A stretch of 47,510 nucleotides of DNA from Gemmatimonadota bacterium (GTDB lineage: Bacteria; Latescibacterota; UBA2968; UBA8231): positions 4,078-51,587 of the forward strand of contig VXML01000011.1 of the NCBI GenBank assembly GCA_009841115.1, written 5' to 3'. Positions 1 to 8,411 of the stretch are shown here, piece by piece. The first letter of the stretch is position 1. Every line of letters begins with the position of its first letter. Below the pieces are notes generated by a model that was not told the DNA's origin, searched no databases, and was given only the letters and a program-made list of their open reading frames with translations. A program made the translations under genes and the position numbers.

Positions 1-1960
1 CGTTGGCGCGGCGCAGGTGAGTTTCTGCCTCTTCGTAGCGTTCCAGCTTGTTGAGCACCGCGCCGAGATTGGCATAGGCTACTGGGTCTTGGTGTTGTTC
101 GGTGACAACGAGATACGCGTCAATGGCTTCCGCATACCGTCCCTGACCATATAGCGCATTGCCTAAATGACGGTGGCCGTACTTGGTCTCTGGATCCAGT
201 GCGTTGGCGCGGCGCAGGTGAGTTTCTGCCTCTTCGTAGCGTTCCAGCTTGTTGAGTGCTATGCCGAGATTGGCATGGGCCATTGTGTGGTCTGGGTGTT
301 GCTCTATGGCGATACGGTACGCGTCAACGGCTTCCGCATACCGGCTCTGCCCATATAGCGCATCGCCTAAATGGCGATGATCGTGCTTTAGCTTTGGAGC
401 CAATGCGATGGCACGACGCAGGTGAGTTTCTGCCTCTTCGTAGCGTCCCAGCTTGTTGAGTGCTATGCCGAGATTGGCATGGGCCATTGTGTGGTCTGGG
501 TGTTGCTCTATGGCGATACGGTACGCGTCAACGGCTTCCGCATACCGGCTCTGCTTGTATAGGGCGTGACCTAAGTTGTTGTGGGCATCCCGTGCCTGCG
601 GGTTGAGTGCGATGATGTGGCGATTGAGGGCTTCCGCATCTTTCCAAATGCCTACCTGTTGCCAAGTTAGCATCCCCAGCACAACGAGAACCACCCCCAC
701 AACGACCCACGAGCCCCTTTGCCACAAGCCTGACAAACGACGCAAGCCATGCGTAGCCGCACCGATAACGACGGCCATAACCCCAATACCTGCGAGATAC
801 TGAAAGCGATCAGCGACAAAAGCATACTGCATATAGCCGTAATCAATAAATTCCAAAACCGGCAACAACGTCACCGCAAAAAACAACGCCCCGGCCAGCG
901 GACCACGACCAATCCGCGACCGAAAGTGCCAGAGAGTTACCGCCAGTGCAACAGCGGCGACGAGATACCCCCAAGCCAGTGGATCGGCAACGCGGATATC
1001 CCAAAGCGGATAGATGACGGCCAACTCAGACGGCCACACCAGTTTACCGGCATAAAACCACAAGGCGCGAGCAGCGATGAGCGTACGTTCGGTGAATGAG
1101 TAGCTGAGGGACAAAGGTTCTACAGACTGGTAAAACGCCAAGTCACCGACTGTGATGACCGCCCCCACCACGAAAAACGGTGCTAGTCTCAACAGATCGG
1201 TCGAGATCACCCGACCTTGTTTCCACCAAGGCCAGATCAAGAGGGCCACCGGTAGCGTAACCACGATAGACTTGCTCAGCAGACCCGCCGCATACAATAC
1301 CAGCGAACACGCATACCACCGCAGACGCGACTGCTCCACAAAGCGCATCCATGTCAGCACCGCTGCAAGGTAGAACAAGCCCGACAGCACGTCCTTGCGC
1401 TCAATGACCCAAGCGACCGACTCCACATGCAACGGATGTACGGCAAACACTGCGGCTACCACCCACGCGCCGGACACCGCCAACCGACGCAGAAGATGCC
1501 ACACCAACAACGTATTTGCCAGATGCAGCAGTACATTGACGATGTGATAGCCCGTTGGGTCAAACCCCCACAGCTTGTGCTCCAGCCAGAAGGTCGTATA
1601 GACCAAAGGCCAATAGTGGCCCTCCGTAGTGTCGCCCATTGTATAGGCATCGCCGGACCATAGACGGCAGAAGCCGGACCAGTCTTGAACGGCTTGGGAA
1701 GATGTTAATATCCTATCGTCCCAGACGAAGCCACCCCACAGCACTGCTGGCAAGTAGCTGACAACCACCAGCAGGCCGCACGCGACAAAAGCTAGCGCGT
1801 CCTGCCGTGAGTAGGATGTCGCCACTGTTAGGGACGATGCATTTTCACACCGCCTGCCGAGCTCTTGCTTCGTTGCGAGCCGCCTGCGCTCCTGTCGCGA
1901 CGGCTTGGATGGTGCCGAACGTGGGTTCTGTATCTTTTTCGTCGATCTTCTTTTAGCCAT
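1..1960 (-). CDS. Membrane TPR protein, TMTC/GT-C-like, C-terminus cut by window edge
   Basis: This gene reads on the minus strand from an ATG at 1958-1960 and stays open to position 1, so about 653 residues are visible and the stop lies outside. The N-terminus is basic, followed by several hydrophobic segments. A WDD motif (Asp81, Asp82) lies in the first exported loop, where GT-C glycosyltransferases hold their catalytic acid. The segment HPLHVESVAW is characteristic of TMTC-type proteins. From about residue 435 come TPR repeats of 34 residues with A-x-x-N/H-L-G and R-Y-x-E-A signatures. It is a close paralog of the next gene upstream, 55 nt away. A role in protein or cell-surface glycosylation is inferred from the family; substrate and acceptor are unknown. 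No Shine-Dalgarno sequence is visible before the ATG. Confidence 0.85.
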   Translation of the reverse strand, partial: MAKRRSTKKIQNPRSAPSKPSRQERRRLATKQELGRRCENASSLTVATSYSRQDALAFVACGLLVVVSYLPAVLWGGFVWDDRILTSSQAVQDWSGFCRLWSGDAYTMGDTTEGHYWPLVYTTFWLEHKLWGFDPTGYHIVNVLLHLANTLLVWHLLRRLAVSGAWVVAAVFAVHPLHVESVAWVIERKDVLSGLFYLAAVLTWMRFVEQSRLRWYACSLVLYAAGLLSKSIVVTLPVALLIWPWWKQGRVISTDLLRLAPFFVVGAVITVGDLAFYQSVEPLSLSYSFTERTLIAARALWFYAGKLVWPSELAVIYPLWDIRVADPLAWGYLVAAVALAVTLWHFRSRIGRGPLAGALFFAVTLLPVLEFIDYGYMQYAFVADRFQYLAGIGVMAVVIGAATHGLRRLSGLWQRGSWVVVGVVLVVLGMLTWQQVGIWKDAEALNRHIIALNPQARDAHNNLGHALYKQSRYAEAVDAYRIAIEQHPDHTMAHANLGIALNKLGRYEEAETHLRRAIALAPKLKHDHRHLGDALYGQSRYAEAVDAYRIAIEQHPDHTMAHANLGIALNKLERYEEAETHLRRANALDPETKYGHRHLGNALYGQGRYAEAIDAYLVVTEQHQDPVAYANLGAVLNKLERYEEAETHLRRAN
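217..554 (-). repeat. Near-identical 204-nt TPR-coding tandem repeat
   Basis: Within the partial TPR gene, 217-350 and 421-554 are nearly identical, offset by exactly 204 nt (two 34-residue TPRs). A third copy starting at 16 is offset by 201 nt and lacks one codon. Such identity between neighbouring TPR pairs suggests recent intragenic duplication or gene conversion. Confidence 0.8.
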
Positions 1961-2015
1961 TTATCTATTGGTGCAGTCCGAGTGTTTCTCAGCCGCTAAC
2001 GCGTATCCTATGCAG

Positions 2016-4364
2016 TCACTCGACATTTTCTTCCATCTCTTCCAACAGGGCCTCGCGATTGGCGCGCACGTTTTCCAAAGTCGGATCCAGGGAAAGTGCT
2101 TGGTCAAAACTCCGCAGCGCCTCGTCGTTTCTGCCTAAGAAGACGAGGGCGATGCCCATGTTGCTATAGGTCGCTGCGTCGTTAGGGTGGAGGGCTACGA
2201 ATCGCTGCAAGAGTTCCAGCATCTCTTCGTAGCGCTGCTGCTGGGCCCGCAGTGTGGCCAGCCAATGGAGTGCCTCCGCATGGTGCGGGTCCGCTTTGAG
2301 CGTGTGCATGTAGTGTTCTGCTGCCGCCTCGAATTGTCCATTTTCACGCGCCATCTGCCCCATGCGAAAATGCAACTCGGCTGCCTGAGACGAGGACGGA
2401 TCCAACGCCACTGCCTGCGCTAGGGCATTCATCGCTTCGTCGTAGCGCCCTAGCTTACTGAGGATCTCGGCAAGATTGGTATGGGCCTGGGAGAAAACTG
2501 AAGCTTGCTCTACTGCGATGCGGGTCGCCTCAAGAGCTTCCTCATACCGGCTCTGTTCATACAGGGCCGTACCTAGATTGAGGTAAGCATCCCCTACCTG
2601 CGGGTCGAGCGCAATGGCGCGGCGAAAATGGGTCTCTGCCTCTTCAAAGCGACCCAGCGCCTTGAGAATCGCGCCGAGGTTGGTATGGATCTCAGATGAA
2701 TTCGGTGCTTGTTTGATCGCAATGTGAGTTGCCTCAAGAGCTTCCTCGTATCGACCCTGCTCATAAAGGACATTGCCTAAGCGGTGGTAGGTGTTCTCTG
2801 TCTGTGGATTAAGGCTAATAGCTCGGCGAAAATAGGTCTCTGCCTCCTCAAAGCGACTCAACTCCTTAAGCACCATGCCGAGATTGACATGTATCTTATC
2901 GTAGTCTGGAAGTTGTGCAGCGGCGACACGGTACGCGTCAAGGGCCTCCTCATACCGGCCCTGCTCATAAAGGACGATGCCTAAGTGGCGATGGGCATAC
3001 CGTGCTTGCGGGTTGAGTGCAATGACGTGATGCCAAAGAGTTTCGGCATCTCTCCAGATGCCCTGCTGCTGCCACGTGAGCATTCCCAACACAACGAGAG
3101 TGACCGTCGCAACAACCCGCACGCCCTGCTGCCACAAGCCTGCTAGACGACGCAAGCCATAAGCAACTGCGCCGATGACGACGGCCATAAACCCAATGCC
3201 AGCAAGGTACTGATAGCGGTCGGCGACAAAGGCATACTCCATATAGCCGTAATCGACGAAGCACAAAACCGGTGATAACGTAACCGCAAAAAACAACGCT
3301 CCGGCCAGCGGTCCGCGCCCAAACTGCGACCGGAAGTGCCAAAGGGCGACCACTAGTGCGGTAGCGGCGACCAGAGACCCCCAAGCCAGCGGGTCGGCCA
3401 CATGAATATCCCAACGCGGATAGATGACCGATAGCTCCGTCGGCCATAACAGTTTACCAGCATAAAACCATAGAGCACGTGAGGCAATAAGCGACCGTTC
3501 AACTAATGAGTAGTCAAAAGCCATAGCTTCCCTAGGCCGCGAAAACGACAGGTCGCCGATGGTGATAGCCAATCCTACGATGAAAAACGGCGCGATCCGC
3601 AACATATCCGCAGAGGTTATGCGCCCCTGCTTCCACCAATGCCCAATCAGCAGCGCCGCCGGTAGCGTTACCGCGATGGACTTGCTCAATAGAGCCGCCA
3701 CGTACAACATCAGCGGCACCATGTAGCGGCGCGGACACGGTTTTTCCACAAAGCGCATCCACGCCAGCACTGCCGCAAGGTAAAACAGACCCGATAGCAC
3801 GTCCTTGCGCTCAATAATCCAAGCAACTGACTCCACGTGGAGCGGATGCACGGCGAACACCGCGGCCACCACCCACGCGCTGGACATCGCCAACCGCCGC
3901 AGGATATGCCACAAAAACAGCGTATTCGCCAAGTGCAGTAGCACGTTAACGACGTGATAGCCAGTCGGATTAAAACCCCATAACTTGTGCTCCAGCCAGA
4001 AAGTCGTATAGGTCAGCGGCCAATAGTGCACCTCGACATGGGTAGCTGGCGAAAACCACAGATCCAATAGACCCGACAGCTCGCGGACCAACTCTGCCTC
4101 AACGATGTACTTGTTGTCGTCCCAGACGAATCCACCCCACAGCATCGCTGGCAGATAGCTGATGGCTACCATCAGACAGAGCGCGACAAAGGCTAGCACA
4201 TCCTGCCGTGAATAGGAAACCGCCGCTGTTAGGGGCGATGCGGTTTCAACCGTCTGCCTAGCTCTTGCTTCGTTGCGAGCCGTCTGTCTGCGCTCCTGCC
4301 GCGTGGGCCTAGATGGTGCCGATTGTTCGCGCTGCGGCTTTTCTGCCGGTCTTCTTTTAGCCAT
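2016..4364 (-). CDS. Membrane TPR protein, TMTC/GT-C-like
   Basis: The 782-residue protein has a basic N-terminus (1-53), then about 370 residues rich in membrane segments, then about ten TPRs from residue 440 to the end. WDDN (Asp82, Asp83) sits in the first exported loop. HPLHVESVAW (173-182) is followed by ERKD and a hydrophobic segment, as in the TMTC/DUF1736-type family. TPRs repeat R-[YF]-E-E-A and N-L-G signatures. These proteins are GT-C-fold lipid-linked sugar transferases or relatives, with TPRs on the exported face for acceptor binding; activity here is inferred. The paralog downstream (1-1960) shows a tandem duplication. The start is the ATG at 4362-4364, without a clear ribosome-binding site. 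A GtrA-like gene lies 187 nt upstream on the same strand. Confidence 0.85.
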   Translation of the reverse strand: MAKRRPAEKPQREQSAPSRPTRQERRQTARNEARARQTVETASPLTAAVSYSRQDVLAFVALCLMVAISYLPAMLWGGFVWDDNKYIVEAELVRELSGLLDLWFSPATHVEVHYWPLTYTTFWLEHKLWGFNPTGYHVVNVLLHLANTLFLWHILRRLAMSSAWVVAAVFAVHPLHVESVAWIIERKDVLSGLFYLAAVLAWMRFVEKPCPRRYMVPLMLYVAALLSKSIAVTLPAALLIGHWWKQGRITSADMLRIAPFFIVGLAITIGDLSFSRPREAMAFDYSLVERSLIASRALWFYAGKLLWPTELSVIYPRWDIHVADPLAWGSLVAATALVVALWHFRSQFGRGPLAGALFFAVTLSPVLCFVDYGYMEYAFVADRYQYLAGIGFMAVVIGAVAYGLRRLAGLWQQGVRVVATVTLVVLGMLTWQQQGIWRDAETLWHHVIALNPQARYAHRHLGIVLYEQGRYEEALDAYRVAAAQLPDYDKIHVNLGMVLKELSRFEEAETYFRRAISLNPQTENTYHRLGNVLYEQGRYEEALEATHIAIKQAPNSSEIHTNLGAILKALGRFEEAETHFRRAIALDPQVGDAYLNLGTALYEQSRYEEALEATRIAVEQASVFSQAHTNLAEILSKLGRYDEAMNALAQAVALDPSSSQAAELHFRMGQMARENGQFEAAAEHYMHTLKADPHHAEALHWLATLRAQQQRYEEMLELLQRFVALHPNDAATYSNMGIALVFLGRNDEALRSFDQALSLDPTLENVRANREALLEEMEENVE

Positions 4365-4551
4365 TTAACAATTGGGGGATTCTGTGTTTTTTGCAGCTAT
4401 CGCCCTTTTATATCCGTCGCTTCGTCGGCAAAGCGAATGCCCGAATTGGGCGGCGGAGTGGGTGCATCAGGGTAGGGTTGGCGCATCATCTTGGTGAAGG
4501 TTCCGCCAGTGATAGTCGGGGCGTACTCCTGCCATGGGCGGATGGCCGACT

Positions 4552-4974
4552 TCATCTGCGTTCATCTGCGGATACTTCCTCCCGAAACGTCCAATAGGAA
4601 TTCAAGACATAATTGACCACCGTCCCCGGCGCGATCCCACATCCTTGCAGCCACACCGGATTAACTTGCGGCAACAACACCGACAACACGACAAACGTCG
4701 AATAGCTCACCCCAAGGGCCAGCAATGAGACAATGTGAAACCGCAAACCCCGGATCCGCTTGCGGCTGCTCAGATCGCGGTCGGCAAAAGTCCAATAGTT
4801 ATTGATGAAAAAGTTCGAAAAGACCGAGATCTCAATCGCAATGGGCGAGGCCAGATACTTGTGGACGCCGAGTTCGAGCAGGATATGAAACGAACCTAAA
4901 TTGACCACCACCCCGCTGAAGCCAGTCAGGCAGAATTTTACAAAAGTGCGGGGTGTGCCAAACGCAGCGACCAT
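4552..4974 (-). CDS. GtrA-like small membrane protein
   Basis: This 140-residue protein has four hydrophobic segments and the features of the GtrA family (PF04138): an N-terminal R-T-F-V-K-F-x-L-x-G segment, an F-F-I-N-N-Y-W-T-F motif near the second membrane helix, and a second N-S-Y-W-T-F near the C-terminus. GtrA proteins are thought to help move polyprenyl-phosphate-linked sugars across the inner membrane for glycosyltransferases. That fits the TMTC-like glycosyltransferase candidates encoded next on the same strand. The gene begins 19 nt after the isomerase/epimerase-like gene, so the two are probably co-transcribed. The stop lies in a directly repeated decamer (4551-4570). Confidence 0.85.
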   Translation of the reverse strand: MVAAFGTPRTFVKFCLTGFSGVVVNLGSFHILLELGVHKYLASPIAIEISVFSNFFINNYWTFADRDLSSRKRIRGLRFHIVSLLALGVSYSTFVVLSVLLPQVNPVWLQGCGIAPGTVVNYVLNSYWTFREEVSADERR

Positions 4975-4993
4975 CTCGCGCAGGCCTCGCTCT

Positions 4994-5833
4994 TTACGCC
5001 GCGTCGTATTCGGCCATCAAGCCGCGCAAGTAGCGCACGGCCTTGGGCACGGCCGTCGCCTCTGCTTCCACGTCCTGCCCTTCGTACACAACGGATAACC
5101 AGCCATTGTAATTGACCCCCTTCAAAATCTCGAAGATGCGCGGATAGTTGAGCCACTCTTCAACGCCGCTTTGGATGCGATAAATCTTGCAGCGGACGTG
5201 GACAGCCAACGGCGCAGTCTCCTCAATGCTGCCGTAAAAGTTGAGGGCCGGATCTTCGTGCCCGCGCTGGCCCGAGGCCCCAGGCGAGCCGACGTATTGA
5301 CCCGTATCGAGGATGTGCGAGAAATAAGGATTATCGACGCCCTCGATGATGCGGCGCACATCTTTGCCCGTGCGCGTGACGCAGCCGTGATTGTGGTTGT
5401 GCAAGCCGACCACCACGCCCTTTTCCTCGCCGTGAGCCGCCACTTCCTCCAAGCAGGGCATCATCCGCGCCCACACATCCTCTTCGCGGTCGCCTTCGGG
5501 AATCCACGCGGCAAAAACCCGCACCAGCGGAATGCCCATAAACGCGGCCACATCGATCCACTCCTTGGCGGTGGAGACTTCCGCGTCTAACTCTTCTTGC
5601 GGCTTGCCGAAGTTGGAACTGACACCGATATAGGAGAGCGCGATCCCGCGTCTGAAGGCCTGCATTCGAATGCTGCGCAGATAGGCCGAGTCGAGCGAGG
5701 CAAAGGCGCGCGTGTGGATGTCGATGCCGTCGAGGCCGAGCTGGTAGGCCCGTTCAATAAACTGCTCCAAGTCGAGCTTGTTCGCGGCAAATTCGTCTTT
5801 ATAACTGAGGGACATGCAGCCTAATTTGAGCAT
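4994..5833 (-). CDS. Sugar phosphate isomerase/epimerase-like TIM barrel
   Basis: The 279-residue protein fits the xylose-isomerase-like TIM-barrel family (PF01261) in length and motifs. It opens with L-K-L-G-C-M-S-L-S-Y and has G-L-D-G-I-D-I-H after the first helix. Likely metal and substrate ligands are in G-L-H-N-H-N-H, H-I-L-D-T-G-Q-Y, H-V-R-C-K and V-V-Y-E-G-Q. Family members isomerise or epimerise sugars and sugar acids, or cleave related compounds; the exact substrate cannot be read here. No signal peptide is seen, so it is probably cytoplasmic. A ribosome-binding site (AAGGAA) lies about 8 nt upstream of the ATG. It is divergent from the PLP enzyme gene at 5969. Confidence 0.85.
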   Translation of the reverse strand: MLKLGCMSLSYKDEFAANKLDLEQFIERAYQLGLDGIDIHTRAFASLDSAYLRSIRMQAFRRGIALSYIGVSSNFGKPQEELDAEVSTAKEWIDVAAFMGIPLVRVFAAWIPEGDREEDVWARMMPCLEEVAAHGEEKGVVVGLHNHNHGCVTRTGKDVRRIIEGVDNPYFSHILDTGQYVGSPGASGQRGHEDPALNFYGSIEETAPLAVHVRCKIYRIQSGVEEWLNYPRIFEILKGVNYNGWLSVVYEGQDVEAEATAVPKAVRYLRGLMAEYDAA

Positions 5834-5908
5834 TTGAGGCTTCCTTTAGATGAGAGTGATAGGAAAATTGCGCATCGTAATTTAACGCACCAAAACGCGG
5901 CGGCCAAT

Positions 5909-5937
5909 TTGTCCGCAACCTAGGCTTGTGCTATCTT
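5909..5937 (+). promoter_or_regulatory. Possible sigma-70 promoter for the 5969 gene
   Basis: TTGTCC at 5909-5914 and TATCTT at 5932-5937 are separated by 17 nt, each matching four of six consensus bases. It lies in the divergent intergenic region about 30 nt before the GTG start. Weak without transcript data. Confidence 0.3.
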
Positions 5938-5968
5938 CCGCGCTCCACCTCCAACGGAAAGCAAGGCT

Positions 5969-7072
5969 GTGATCGAAATAGGAGAATACAAAGTCGCCGA
6001 GCCGGATGGCATTGAGACACCAGCCATGCTGGTCTTTGCCGACCAACTCGACCACAACATAAAAGCAGTCGGCGAGCTAGCCGGCGGCAGCGAGCACCTG
6101 TTCGTCCACGTCAAAACCCACAAGTCCATCGACGTAACGCGCAAACAGCTCGCGTCCGGCGTCGCTGGGTTCAAATGCGCCACGCTCAAGGAACTGGAAA
6201 TGGTCCTCGACGCTGGCGCACAGGAAGCCATTCTGTCCTATCCGCTGGTGCAAAAAAGCAAAGTGCAGCGCTTCGCCGCGTTGGCGCAAAGAGAGGCGAC
6301 CGTCAGCGCGATTGCCAGCGCACCTGCGCACGTGCAGGTCTTGGGTGACGTGGCCCAAGAGCAGCAGCAAACGCTGCGGGTAATGATCGACCTTAACGTA
6401 GGCATGTTCCGCACCGGCGTCCCTTTGGACGCGGCAATCGACCTCTACCGCCAAGTCGCGCAACACCCCCACCTGTCGCCGGGCGGCCTGCACCTGTACG
6501 ACGGGCACGATAACCTCTCTGAGCCTAAGGCGCGCCAAGCAGCAGCCGAGCGGCACATCCGCGATGCCCAACGCCTAAAAGCAGCCCTCGAAGGCGAGGG
6601 CTTGGACGTGCCCCGGGTCGTCGGCGGTGGCTCCTTTTCCTCTTTGTACTACGCCCGCACCGAGGGAATGCACGGCTCTCCAGGCACTTGCGTGTACTGG
6701 GATGCTGGGTACGGCAGCAAAATGGCCGAGTTGCCCTTCAAATGGGCGGCCCTCGTCCTGACGCAAGTCGTCGATCGCTATCCCGAGCACCAGACAATCA
6801 CCACGGACTTGGGCACCAAGGCCATCAGCGACGATGGTCCCCTAGCGACCCGGGCCAAGCTCTTGCAGAACCCAAAGGCCGAGCTGACCAGGCAAAACGA
6901 GGAACACGGCGTCTTCTCCTGGTCTGGTCCTCAGCCCGAAGTCGGCGCTTACCTCCTCGCCGTGCCTTGGCACGTGTGTCCGACGACGATTCGCTACCCG
7001 GGCGCGCACGTCATCGACAGTCAGGGGCAGGTCGCCTCCTACTACCTGCACTCAGCCCGCGACCGCACCTAA
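5969..7072 (+). CDS. PLP-dependent D-threonine aldolase/D-serine dehydratase-like protein
   Basis: The 367-residue protein has the alanine-racemase N-terminal fold plus a D-serine dehydratase-like C-terminal domain. The PLP lysine is probably Lys49 in H-V-K-T-H-K, the equivalent of the family R-P-H-x-K-T-H-K motif. G-G-G-S-F-S-S lies where the phosphate-binding loop is expected. V-P-W-H-V-C-P-T-T near the C-terminus (His335, Cys337) matches the metal pair of eukaryote-type D-serine dehydratases; typical D-threonine aldolases have Asp instead of Cys. It probably acts on a D-amino acid or a 3-hydroxy-D-amino acid in the cytoplasm. The start is GTG. The stop is 8 nt before anmK, so the two are probably an operon linking D-amino acid and cell-wall sugar salvage. 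Confidence 0.85.
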   Translation: MIEIGEYKVAEPDGIETPAMLVFADQLDHNIKAVGELAGGSEHLFVHVKTHKSIDVTRKQLASGVAGFKCATLKELEMVLDAGAQEAILSYPLVQKSKVQRFAALAQREATVSAIASAPAHVQVLGDVAQEQQQTLRVMIDLNVGMFRTGVPLDAAIDLYRQVAQHPHLSPGGLHLYDGHDNLSEPKARQAAAERHIRDAQRLKAALEGEGLDVPRVVGGGSFSSLYYARTEGMHGSPGTCVYWDAGYGSKMAELPFKWAALVLTQVVDRYPEHQTITTDLGTKAISDDGPLATRAKLLQNPKAELTRQNEEHGVFSWSGPQPEVGAYLLAVPWHVCPTTIRYPGAHVIDSQGQVASYYLHSARDRT

Positions 7073-7080
7073 TTAGAGCA

Positions 7081-8256
7081 ATGCCTGCGCAGTTGAGGCT
7101 GGCGGAACTGGCCGCCAAAGAGCGACGGCGGGTCGTCGGGCTAATGTCCGGCACCTCGGCCGACGGGATCGACGCCGTGCTAGTCGATCTGTGGGGCTGC
7201 GGCGACTCTACGCGCTACGAAATTTTGTCCTTTAACACCACGCCGCTGCCCAGCGACTTGCGGCGCGAGGTGTTCGCCCTCTTCGCCGAGGATGCCTCGC
7301 TCGACGCCCTGTGCCGGATCAATTTCGCCCTCGGCGAGGCCTTTGCCACAGCGGCTCTAGCCGCAGCCGAGCAGGCCAAGCTCAGCCCCGAATCCATCGA
7401 CCTGATCGGCTCGCACGGACAGACCGTGCGCCATCTGCCAGCCAGCGGAGCCACCTTGCAGATTGGCGAGCCAGCCGTCATTGCCGCGCGCACGGGCGCG
7501 GTGACCATTGCGGACTTTCGCGCGGCCGATATGGCCGTCGGCGGCGAAGGCGCACCACTAGTGCCCCTAGTAGATCACCTGCTCTTTGCCGGGCACGAGG
7601 GGCGTCTGTTGCTCAACATCGGCGGGATCGCCAACATCACGGCCTTGCCGCCCAACGCCGATGCCAGCGCAGTACGGGCCTTTGACCTAGGACCGGGCAA
7701 CATGCTCATCGACGCGGCTGTGGCACAATGCACCGGCGGCCGCGAACACTTCGACCGCGGAGGTGCGCGAGCGGCGCGAGGGCGCGTCGATGAGGCCCTA
7801 TTGGCCGAGCTGATGCGCCACAGCTTCTTGCAGCGCGAGCCGCCCAAATCCACGGGACGCGAGGAATTTGGCGAGCCTTTCCTCGCGGAAATTCTTCGCC
7901 GCGGCACGTGGAGCGACGACGACCTGATCGCCACGCTGACCGCCTTTACCGTGCAATCCATTGCCGAGGGCATTCGCCGTTTCTGCCCCGGCGAATTCGC
8001 CAAGCTCTGGGTCGGCGGCGGCGGCGTCCACAATCCGCGCATTATGGCCGGATTGCAACACGCGCTGCCAGATATAGCGGTGAATTCGCTAGCCGACCTA
8101 GGCGTCGATCCAGACGCACGCGAGGCCCTCTCCTTCGCAGTCCTCGCCAACGAGACACTAATGGGCCGCACCGGCAATATCCCGGCCGTCACCCGCGCCC
8201 AGCGCCCGGTCGTCCTCGGCAAAATCGCCCTGCCGGGACCAGTGGTCAGTGGTTAG
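7081..8256 (+). CDS. anmK: Anhydro-N-acetylmuramic acid kinase
   Basis: AnmK phosphorylates and hydrolyses 1,6-anhydro-MurNAc from peptidoglycan turnover to MurNAc-6-phosphate, returning cell-wall sugar to metabolism. The 391-residue length is usual. G-L-M-S-G-T-S-A-D-G-I-D (20-31) is the N-terminal ATP-binding signature. Further motifs are I-G-S-H-G-Q-T-V-R-H, V-G-G-E-G-A-P-L-V-P, L-L-N-I-G-G-I-A-N-I-T and F-D-L-G-P-G-N-M-L-I-D. The frame is open upstream into the previous gene, but homology begins at the ATG at 7081, 8 nt after the preceding stop. The stop codon lies inside the left arm of a long inverted repeat (8241-8329). Confidence 0.93.
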   Translation: MPAQLRLAELAAKERRRVVGLMSGTSADGIDAVLVDLWGCGDSTRYEILSFNTTPLPSDLRREVFALFAEDASLDALCRINFALGEAFATAALAAAEQAKLSPESIDLIGSHGQTVRHLPASGATLQIGEPAVIAARTGAVTIADFRAADMAVGGEGAPLVPLVDHLLFAGHEGRLLLNIGGIANITALPPNADASAVRAFDLGPGNMLIDAAVAQCTGGREHFDRGGARAARGRVDEALLAELMRHSFLQREPPKSTGREEFGEPFLAEILRRGTWSDDDLIATLTAFTVQSIAEGIRRFCPGEFAKLWVGGGGVHNPRIMAGLQHALPDIAVNSLADLGVDPDAREALSFAVLANETLMGRTGNIPAVTRAQRPVVLGKIALPGPVVSG

Positions 8257-8329
8257 TGGCCAGTCGCCAGACCCCTTTCCTCCCCCATAGGGCGGCGGTG
8301 CGGGGGCTAGCCACTAACCACTAACCACT
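8241..8329. repeat. Long imperfect inverted repeat with AACCACT heptamers
   Basis: The arms 8241-8260 and 8310-8329 are complementary over 20 bases with one mismatch, around a 49-nt loop. The right side contains three direct copies of the heptamer AACCACT (8316-8336). The left arm includes the anmK stop. There is no T-tract, so it is not a standard terminator; it may be a dispersed repetitive element or an mRNA 3' stabiliser. Confidence 0.75.
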
Positions 8330-8411
8330 AACCACTATCTTTTGACTATAATCCGCCCCGCCAATATGTTTGCCCGCTAGCTTTTTCGACATACACCACA
8401 AAGGAGACCCA

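Noticed and set aside
1..624. Regular direct repeats suggesting a CRISPR array
   Set aside because: The repeats are about 204 nt apart, lie in frame and encode TPRs; there are no short repeats with unique spacers.
1..1960. Apparent degenerate or frameshifted TPR gene
   Set aside because: Reading from the ATG at 1960, the frame stays open to the window edge and the last codons match the TPR repeat, so it is simply partial.
4551..4570. Direct repeat of the decamer TTCATCTGCG at the gtrA stop
   Set aside because: Only two copies are present and no structure or gene follows; too little to call an element.
6688..7080. N-terminal extension of anmK
   Set aside because: This open frame overlaps the PLP enzyme gene, and anmK homology begins at 7081.
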